From Brevibacillus brevis NBRC 100599 (GTDB lineage Bacteria > Bacillota > Bacilli > Brevibacillales > Brevibacillaceae), in contig NC_012491.1 of NCBI RefSeq assembly GCF_000010165.1, forward strand, positions 3,231,501-3,295,500: 64,000 bases of DNA, in the 5' to 3' direction. This document shows positions 58,050-64,000 of this stretch, in pieces. A program made the position numbers and the translations under genes. Numbering within the stretch: the stretch's first letter is position 1; the number at the start of each line of letters is the position of its first letter. The notes beneath the pieces are model-generated. The model worked only from the letters and a program-made list of their open reading frames with translations, made no database searches and was not told the origin of the DNA.

Positions 58050-59333
58050 CTATGCACGTTTACGGACGCGAAAGTTCTCCTCGATCAACAGCCAATTTTG
58101 CGGAAATGGCAAACCGAGTTTCCAGTAGCTGACGCCCCTCAAACCGAGCTGTTTAACCAGATTGAACTTGGCTTGAATCGACCGCGCATCCTCAAACCAT
58201 ACCCGATGTTGCTTGCCTTGATCATCGGTGTACGTAAAAAACGGAGCCTGCGCGCGATAATCATATCGAATGACGGCATTATGCCGCGCAGCCAAAGCAA
58301 TTGCCGCTTGCGGACTCAACGCTTTCGCTGTCGTCCCTCGCTCGTACGGTAAGGTCCAGTCGTATCCGTACAAATTTTGGCCCATCAAAATTTTATCAGC
58401 TGGTATTTCGGTAATGGCGTACTGCAAGACACGCCGCACCGGTCCAATCGGAGAAACTGCCATGGGAGGACCACCACTATAGCCCCATTCATACGTCATA
58501 ATCACGACAAAATCGGCAAGCGCTCCTATCGCCTTGTAATCATGGGCAGAATACCATTTACCTGCTTGCACCGCACTCGTCTTCGGAGCGAGCGCAACAG
58601 ACATCATCAACCCAGCCGCATGTATACGTCCCCTTGCTTTTCGCAAGAAGTTCGCGTACTCTTCTGCACCTGTTGTAGGCAAGGCTTCCAGATCAAAATG
58701 GATATCCCCCATTCCCAGCTCATGGGCGGTCGCGAGAATATTATCCAGCAATTTGTTCTGGAGTTCTTGATCGTTCAAGATGAGTGCGCCCAATTCCGTA
58801 CTGAACTGACCTTTTTCCAAATTCGTCACGACCATCATAAGGAGGACTTGGTTTTCTTTTGCGATCGCTGGAAAATTGCTCAGATTTGGTCGTTGGAGGG
58901 TTCCATCCCGTTTGATGCGAAAGCTGAAAGGTGCCAAATACGTAAGATGAGGGGCAGCCCTGCGAACATCCGCTTCCATCGCGGGTGGGACAGTGCGGCG
59001 CGGTTCCACATACGCATTGAAATCAGCCGCTCGTCTAGGGCGAGGCGGGATATATAGCTTTTGCCCAACTTGTAGCGGTTTATAGGGAGAAATCCCATTG
59101 ACCCGAGCAAGCTCTGCTGCGCTGATATGGTTACGCTGACCGATGGTATACAACGTATCTCCTTGTTTGACCCAATAGTAGCTTCCTACAATCGGGATCA
59201 CCATCGCCTGTCCGATTGCCAGTTTATTGGGATCTGGTAATTCATTCGCCTTATCGATCGCTTCCGGCGTTGTGCCGTACGTCTCGGCGATGCTCGCTAA
59301 GGTTTGTCCTTCTTCCACCACGTGGATTTGCAT
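58050..59333 (-). CDS. LysM-GH18 spore peptidoglycan hydrolase (YaaH/SleL-like)
   Basis: A 427-residue protein with two LysM repeats at about residues 2-45 (VVEEGQTLASIAETYGTT, NELPDPNKLAIGQAMVIP) and 50-95, which bind sugar chains, followed by a GH18 domain (residues 130-420). The catalytic strand reads DIHFDLEALP; the catalytic Glu and its Asp two before are kept, while the residue four before is His, where related proteins have Asn or Asp. This family acts on spore cortex. No signal peptide, typical of spore-located members. Start 59333 follows GGAGGAGG. Confidence 0.85.
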   Translation of the reverse strand: MQIHVVEEGQTLASIAETYGTTPEAIDKANELPDPNKLAIGQAMVIPIVGSYYWVKQGDTLYTIGQRNHISAAELARVNGISPYKPLQVGQKLYIPPRPRRAADFNAYVEPRRTVPPAMEADVRRAAPHLTYLAPFSFRIKRDGTLQRPNLSNFPAIAKENQVLLMMVVTNLEKGQFSTELGALILNDQELQNKLLDNILATAHELGMGDIHFDLEALPTTGAEEYANFLRKARGRIHAAGLMMSVALAPKTSAVQAGKWYSAHDYKAIGALADFVVIMTYEWGYSGGPPMAVSPIGPVRRVLQYAITEIPADKILMGQNLYGYDWTLPYERGTTAKALSPQAAIALAARHNAVIRYDYRAQAPFFTYTDDQGKQHRVWFEDARSIQAKFNLVKQLGLRGVSYWKLGLPFPQNWLLIEENFRVRKRA

Positions 59334-59397
59334 ACGCCTCCTCCTTCGCATTTCTTCTCTCTCTGTCATATTCATGGCGAAGGGAATAGGTGTATGT

Positions 59398-59706
59398 CTA
59401 GGCCAAAGGTTTCAATACATCGTATAAAAATCCAACGGACTGGATGGCATAATGCCGTGCTACCAATTCGTTTCGTTGAAAAATAAGCAAGGCGGGGACG
59501 CTGGTCACTTGCCATTGTTCTGCCAATGCAGGCGCCGTATTAATGTTAATCTGATACAGAGGAACGGTAGGCAATGCTTCTTGCATGATGCCGAGCATAC
59601 GTGCTGCGAGCTTGCAGGTCCCGCACATCGGTGTATAGACAAAAAGAGCGACCGACTCTTTTTCTTGCAGGTATTGGATCAGTTCTGTTGAGGTTAGTTC
59701 TTGCAA
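59398..59706 (-). CDS. Thioredoxin-family protein
   Basis: A 102-residue thioredoxin-like fold with active-site CGTC in VYTPMCGTCKLAARML near residue 30 and the cis-Pro in TSVPALLIF near 72. The CGTC replaces the usual CGPC, so its redox potential may differ. The start is TTG at 59706, with AAAGGAGTG upstream; an ATG at 59730 has none. It is transcribed away from the broken membrane gene, and partner proteins are unknown. Confidence 0.85.
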   Translation of the reverse strand: MQELTSTELIQYLQEKESVALFVYTPMCGTCKLAARMLGIMQEALPTVPLYQININTAPALAEQWQVTSVPALLIFQRNELVARHYAIQSVGFLYDVLKPLA

Positions 59707-59827
59707 GTCGTTCACTCCTTTCAATCTCATCGGACATGTTCATTCATGCTAGACCCACTGATTGTAGCTGTCAACAGCGTGATGCACAGGCTTCGTAAAA
59801 AATGGATAGCCAATTGAATGTAAAATT

Positions 59828-59857
59828 TTGGTGCAGAATTCATTATTTTTGTATAAT
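59828..59857 (+). promoter_or_regulatory. Sigma-A-type promoter of the broken membrane gene
   Basis: TTGGTG at 59828-59833, an 18-nt spacer and TATAAT at 59852-59857. Confidence 0.6.
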
Positions 59858-59897
59858 ATAGCTAAAATTCGTTACGTTAATCTCAAAAATACGTTGA

Positions 59898-61036
59898 GTG
59901 TGGATTGGTATGCGTTTTTTCAGCTATTTGTTTCATGATCGAAAAGATAATGTCAGAGCGTTTCTTCTATTTGCCTGTTTTTTCGTGTTTTATTTGTCGA
60001 TGAATGTGCCTTTTCTCACTTATATGAATCAAAACATCGCTGTTCTTGCCCCGATCAGCCCTTTTTACGGCGTTCCATTTACGCTTAATCTGTTTAATTT
60101 TGACCCGACGCTGTACTATAGCTCTAACAACCCGACGGTGATCCATCCGTTTATCAATTTGATTTCTTTTCCTTTGGCTTATTTATCGGAATTTTTCAAG
60201 GAAAACTTCTTCTTCGCAGTGGTTCAATCGATCATGAACGCGCTCGGCGTTGTAATGGTTTACTACTACCTGCGGAAGGGATGGAATAGCTTCTATACCC
60301 CATTGCTTTTTGCCGTATTTTTCGGGACGGCCTCTTATCAAATTTTCACGGCAATGATTCCCGATTCCTATCCGTACGCGCAGTTCGTCATTCTATTATC
60401 GGTACTTTACACGCAGTACAGCCGTGCGGAAAAGAAATTGGCTGTGTGGCCCAACGCTTCATTCGCCCTCGTCAACTTTGGTGTCACCTCAAAGCGATTC
60501 ATACCGGAGGGTTCATCTACACGGCTCCGTTCTCGTTTTGCAAGCATTGGAAAGCTCTGTATATGCTCGTTATCAGTCCTGTACTGACCCCAGACATCAC
60601 GCTCGTCGATCCAAAACCGGGGATGGTCGCATTCGCTACGAACCTCACGCTGCCGTATCCATGGTATGTGCATGTCATCGGCTTGACGCTGATCACTCTG
60701 GCTATACTCGGTTTCATCAAAGGGATTCGTACACAAGAAGCCTGGTCGCTCGCCGCTTATATCGGGTTTGCTTTCGTGCTGCACATTGTAATAGGGTTCG
60801 GACTCGCCACGTTTACATACGATTTGTACTTGTATGCCGGACATTACTTCTTCGCCTTTTTCCTGCTCGCCGCGCGGTTCATCATGCATCTTCGCCATGT
60901 GAATGTAAAAAAGACATTACTCGGTCTTATCCTATTGTTCGTCATTGTGACGTTGGGCAACAATGTCGTGAAGCACGATGAGGCTTTGCATGTGATTGAA
61001 CGGTCTTATGCACAAATGAATAAAGCGAGTAAGTAA
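59898..61036 (+). pseudogene. Frameshifted multi-span membrane protein (DUF6080-like)
   Basis: Two reading frames belong to one protein. The first (59898 to about 60500) has hydrophobic segments (FFVFYLSMNVPFLTYMNQNI, and NALGVVMVYYYLRKGWNSFY) up to SFALVNFGVTS. The second, shifted frame goes on from about 60490 as HTGGFIYTAPFSFCKHW through to a final AQMNKASK at 61036. Both are alpha-helical membrane parts with consistent composition. The shift lies near 60480-60510, and the total is shorter than I would expect, so a small deletion there is likely. It may be a glycosyltransferase-like membrane protein. Confidence in the break is good; the family is uncertain. Confidence 0.7.
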
Positions 61037-61095
61037 ATGAGAAGCTGCTTCATGAAAAAATGTTATCAAAAACTGGACGTGAGATATGCAAAGTG

Positions 61096-61722
61096 GTGAG
61101 TTTTGGTACTTTTATTGCCTTTCTATTTGTTTCGCTCGGTATGGTTTGTTCTCCTGGCCCTAACATGATTTACCTCATTTCCCGGACGATTTCACAAGGT
61201 CGCAGAGCTGGAGTCATCTCACTTCTTGGTGTCATACTTGGATTCGTGATTTACATGATCGCCACTATGCTCGGTCTCTCTGCTCTTTTCATAACGGTTC
61301 CGTTCGTTTACGAATCAGTCAAGTGGGTCGGAGCTGTCTACCTGCTTTGGCTCGCTTGGAATGCAGTAAAACCGGGTGCGACTTCCATTCTCAAGCCTGA
61401 TACTCTTTCTATTGAACCACCGAAAAAGTTATTTCTAATGGGATTGATGACAAATCTACTGAACCCCAAAATTGCTATTTTGTATGTTTCACTCTTGCCT
61501 CAGTTTGTAGATCCTGCGCGGGGTTCGGTGCTCCTGCAAAGTGCTGCTTTAGGTCTCACACAAATAGTGGTCAGCTTTACGATTAACCTGCTTATTGTTC
61601 TTGTAGCAAGCAGAGTTGCTGTCTGGTTTGGTACACGACCCACATGGCTACGGGTGCAGCGTTGGCTAATGGCAAGTGTCTTGACAGGTCTTGCTGCTAG
61701 TCTTGCTTTCGATCGCAGATAG
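61096..61722 (+). CDS. LysE/RhtB-family amino acid exporter
   Basis: A 208-residue membrane protein, six segments. The family signature is near the N-terminus: GMVCSPGPNMIYLISRTISQ, followed by GRRAGVISLLGVILGF, and in the centre KLFLMGLMTNLLNPKIAILY. It exports amino acids such as lysine or threonine; the true substrate is unknown. The start as GTG at 61096 gives the family start SFGTFIAFLF; the longer frame to 61060 lacks a ribosome site. It lies 59 nt after the broken gene, with a shared terminator at its end. Confidence 0.85.
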   Translation: MSFGTFIAFLFVSLGMVCSPGPNMIYLISRTISQGRRAGVISLLGVILGFVIYMIATMLGLSALFITVPFVYESVKWVGAVYLLWLAWNAVKPGATSILKPDTLSIEPPKKLFLMGLMTNLLNPKIAILYVSLLPQFVDPARGSVLLQSAALGLTQIVVSFTINLLIVLVASRVAVWFGTRPTWLRVQRWLMASVLTGLAASLAFDRR

Positions 61723-61756
61723 TGGTCCATACTTTCAGTGAATAGCAACCTACAAA

Positions 61757-61794
61757 AAAGTAGACTACAAGCAATCGTTGCCGTAGTCTACTTT
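61757..61794. terminator. Bidirectional terminator
   Basis: AAAGTAGACTAC pairs with GTAGTCTACTTT over 14 nt; T-rich on both sides. It ends the LysE gene and the convergent dehydrogenase gene. Confidence 0.85.
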
Positions 61795-61815
61795 CTCTTT
61801 CGTCAAACTCAACGC

Positions 61816-62706
61816 TTAACGCGCAATCGTTGTCTGAGCCAGCTCTTCGGTCACGGTACAGACCGCACTCGAATCCCAGCTACCTTTGCCTTGTGCTTTG
61901 GCTGCCTCATACATTTGTGCAACCGTTCCTCCAACGAGTACAGGAACTTGCTGTTCACGTGCGGTTTGCGCATAGAGCTGCAAATCTTTGTGCATATGAT
62001 CCAAGGAGAAGACTGTATTTTCATACGTACCGTACAAGATGTTAGGTCCAAAAACGGAGAGCACACGATTGTGGGCAGAGCCTTTATCCATGACGGCTGC
62101 CAGCTTGTGTGGATCAACGCCAGCTTTTGCTCCGACACTGAACGCCTCGCCCAACGCTGCTGTAATGACTGCAACGACAGAGTTGTGACAAAGCTTCGCC
62201 ACTTGTGCAGCGCCGGATTCCCCCAAGTAAAAAATTTCCTTTCCAATTGCTCTGAGATAGTCCATGATTTCTGGAAGCCTTGTCTCATCACCGCCGACCA
62301 TAATGGTCAACGTTCCGGCCGCAGAACCCGCGGGTCCCCCACTCACCGGACAATCATAATAGTAGATCCCTTTTTCTACGCCTTGCTGATTCAGACGTTT
62401 TGCTGTTGCAGGATCGATCGTACTGGTATCAAATACGAAACTGCCAGCCCCTAATGATAAGAAAAGTCCGTCCGCACCCAGCATGACTTCCTCAACAATC
62501 GCAGGACCTGGAAGCGAAGTGAAAACGACACGTGCTACGCTACCCACTGCCAGTGGAGACTCGACGACCGTCGCTCCTTTTTCCTTTGCCCAGGCTTTTG
62601 CTGCCGGACTTGGATCGTAGGCATACACGTGGTAGCCTTTTTGCAACAGATTGCAGACCATCCCTTTTCCCATTGCACCAATGCCGATCACACCAATCGC
62701 TTCCAT
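61816..62706 (-). CDS. 3-hydroxyisobutyrate/tartronate-semialdehyde dehydrogenase family
   Basis: A 296-residue beta-hydroxyacid dehydrogenase. NAD-binding GIGAMGKGMVCNLLQKGYHV at residue 8, the substrate motif DCPVSGGPAGSAAGTL near 118 and the catalytic Lys in AAQVAKLCHNSV near 168. It could oxidise 3-hydroxyisobutyrate (valine breakdown), tartronate semialdehyde or a similar compound. GGAGGAG precedes the ATG. It follows an aldehyde dehydrogenase gene by 26 nt, so both probably form one pathway, such as valine degradation; no other pathway genes are visible. Confidence 0.87.
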   Translation of the reverse strand: MEAIGVIGIGAMGKGMVCNLLQKGYHVYAYDPSPAAKAWAKEKGATVVESPLAVGSVARVVFTSLPGPAIVEEVMLGADGLFLSLGAGSFVFDTSTIDPATAKRLNQQGVEKGIYYYDCPVSGGPAGSAAGTLTIMVGGDETRLPEIMDYLRAIGKEIFYLGESGAAQVAKLCHNSVVAVITAALGEAFSVGAKAGVDPHKLAAVMDKGSAHNRVLSVFGPNILYGTYENTVFSLDHMHKDLQLYAQTAREQQVPVLVGGTVAQMYEAAKAQGKGSWDSSAVCTVTEELAQTTIAR

Positions 62707-62732
62707 CTTCGCTCCTCCTGCTTTCCCTATAC

Positions 62733-64000
62733 TTATGGCCGAATATAAACCGTTTTTGTCTCGACGTAAAAATCGAGCGCTGATTCCCCTTGCTCTCTCG
62801 GACCCAATCCAGATATCTTTTTCCCGCCAAACGGAAACTGTGATTCAAAATGAGTCGACGGCATATTGACATGCGTGACACCTGACTGAATCCCTTTGAC
62901 AAACTGGAAAGCTTTTTGCAAATCGTTCGTAAAAATCGTGGAGGACAAGCCAAATTCCACCTGGTTAGCCACTTGCATAGCATGTTCGAAAGAATCCACA
63001 TCGATCACGGCGATCACAGGGCCAAAAATTTCTTCGTTGGCAATCGTCATCTCCTGTGTGATGCCGGTAAACACCGTCGGCGCGACGAAATAGCCTTGGG
63101 CAAGATCACCATCTACCAGGCGCTTCCCTCCGCATTCCAGTACGCCGCCTTCTTCGATGCCCTTTTGTATATAATGAAGATATAAATTGAGCTGATGCTC
63201 GTCCACTACTGGACCATTATGATTGTCTGGATCGAAACCATTCCCGATTTTTAAGCCCTTCGCCCGCTCGATCAGTTTTGCTTTTACTTCTTCGGCTACT
63301 TCGGGAACAACCAATACGCGACTGGTCCCCGTACAACGTTGGCCATTATCGAAGAATCCGCTCAGTACGATGGAATCGATAGCGAGGTCAATATCGGCGT
63401 CCGCGAGAATAATCGCCGGATTTTTCCCGCCCATCTCCGCCTGAATCTTCCCTCCTCTAGCTCCAACTGCTCTCCCCAAGGCAAGTCCCACTTCAGACGA
63501 ACCCGTAAATGAAATCCCTTTGACCAGTGGATGATTCGCTAATTCATCCCCGATTACTGCACCTGGTCCTGTTACCAAATTCACAACGCCACTTGGAACG
63601 CCACTTTCAATTAGGAGCTCTACTAGCTTTACACTAATCAAGGAGGTGTTGCTTGCTGGCTTGAACACCACTGTATTACCTGCGAGGATGGCTGGAACGA
63701 TCTTCCACAAGCCAATCCCCAACGGAAAATTCCATGGAGCAATAATCGCGAAAACCCCGATTGGCTCTCGTACCGTGTAACCCACTACCCGTTCATCAAA
63801 GGAAGGGACCGTTTGACCTGTCAAGCGAGTCGCTTCTCCGGTCAACTGCTTCATGGAAGTGATTGTCTTGGCAACCTCACCTCTCGCTTCCCGCAATGTT
63901 TTCCCGACTTCACGGGTGATCGTTTCTGCGAGCTCTTCTTTGTGTTTTTCCAATAAGTGAATGAGGGAGAACAAGAATTCTCCACGTGTGGGAGCCGATT
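62733..64000 (-). CDS. Aldehyde dehydrogenase, partial (5' end outside window)
   Basis: The visible 422 residues belong to an NAD(P)-dependent ALDH of about 480. Seen are PWNFPLGIGLWKIVPAILAG, FTGSSEVGLALGRAVGARGG, the catalytic Glu in EMGGKNPAIIL, the catalytic Cys in FDNGQRCTGTSRV, and EEIFGPVIAV. The frame reads on to the window edge (PTRGEFLFS..., typical upstream sequence), so the start lies beyond 64000. It oxidises an aldehyde to acid; with the neighbouring hydroxyacid dehydrogenase it suggests valine or semialdehyde degradation. Confidence 0.92.
   Translation of the reverse strand, partial: SAPTRGEFLFSLIHLLEKHKEELAETITREVGKTLREARGEVAKTITSMKQLTGEATRLTGQTVPSFDERVVGYTVREPIGVFAIIAPWNFPLGIGLWKIVPAILAGNTVVFKPASNTSLISVKLVELLIESGVPSGVVNLVTGPGAVIGDELANHPLVKGISFTGSSEVGLALGRAVGARGGKIQAEMGGKNPAIILADADIDLAIDSIVLSGFFDNGQRCTGTSRVLVVPEVAEEVKAKLIERAKGLKIGNGFDPDNHNGPVVDEHQLNLYLHYIQKGIEEGGVLECGGKRLVDGDLAQGYFVAPTVFTGITQEMTIANEEIFGPVIAVIDVDSFEHAMQVANQVEFGLSSTIFTNDLQKAFQFVKGIQSGVTHVNMPSTHFESQFPFGGKKISGLGPREQGESALDFYVETKTVYIRP

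Noticed and set aside
1..64000. rRNA, tRNA, CRISPR arrays, phage or complete IS elements
   Set aside because: I looked for conserved rRNA words, CCA-ended cloverleaf segments, regular repeats with spacers and transposase motifs and saw none. A weak tRNA could be missed by eye.

Overview
The window looks like chromosomal DNA of an endospore-forming member of Bacillales, most like Brevibacillus or a close Paenibacillaceae relative. This is inferred from gene content: an alpha/beta SASP with a sigma-G-type promoter, a YheC/YheD-type coat protein, KapB (KinB phosphorelay), LysM-GH18 spore hydrolase, lutABC, purine-rich Shine-Dalgarno sequences, and TTG/GTG starts. I see no rRNA, tRNA, CRISPR array, complete insertion sequence, prophage or plasmid function. 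Most of the window reads as ordinary chromosome broken by small decayed patches.

Layout. 1-2.4 kb: a fosmidomycin-type MFS pump, then a graveyard of gene fragments (SDR, Ada-like, sigma-factor-like) and an AraC regulator without its DNA-binding half. 2.4-8.3 kb: a complete L-lactate module (lutP, lutR, lutABC) with repeated palindromic operators. 8.4-11.6 kb: a divergent AT-rich SDR/LysR pair, then an SDR with a MerR-type promoter and a convergent merR. 11.8-17.6 kb: two probable spore-surface genes, sodA with a Cys-rich regulator, an EAL protein, a SASP, a DUF4265-like relic and a GreA-like protein. 17.9-25.4 kb: a BlaR1/BlaI-like signalling pair with an unusual sensor domain, a secreted RCC1-repeat protein, catalase and ComB. 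25.5-31.5 kb: a possible spore protein, a cold-shock protein, a rhodanese, a CAP-domain secreted protein behind a c-di-AMP (ydaO-type) riboswitch, homoserine dehydrogenase, peptide deformylase and an aminotransferase. 31.6-41.4 kb: membrane transporters and acyltransferase, a YerD-like FMN protein, brnQ, a coat ATP-grasp protein, panD and a malate/lactate dehydrogenase-family enzyme. 41.5-50.1 kb: a double-length DacB with two complete active sites, then an ABC exporter divergent from a two-component system. 50.1-56.0 kb: a thiamin operon (thiS-thiG-ylmB-tenA-thiZ-thiX-thiY) behind a TPP riboswitch followed by two tandem terminators. 56.0-64.0 kb: kapB, alaX, a LysM-GH18 hydrolase, a thioredoxin, a broken membrane-protein gene, a LysE exporter, and a dehydrogenase pair cut by the window end.

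How genes work together. LutP imports lactate, LutABC oxidise it, and LutR probably controls both through TCATC(A/T)GATGA sites. The thiamin operon joins thiazole synthesis (ThiS, ThiG) with uptake and repair of degraded pyrimidine (ThiXYZ, YlmB, TenA). The response regulator and kinase at 48 kb probably sense a peptide or envelope stress and induce the divergent ABC exporter. BlaI-like operators sit on their own gene's promoter.

I found no wholly new multi-gene system. The most unusual items are the tandem two-active-site DacB, the c-di-AMP aptamer placed only 8 nt from a Shine-Dalgarno, the TPP riboswitch with two terminators, the BlaR1-like protein with a swapped sensor domain, and several small unannotated ORFs and gene relics.
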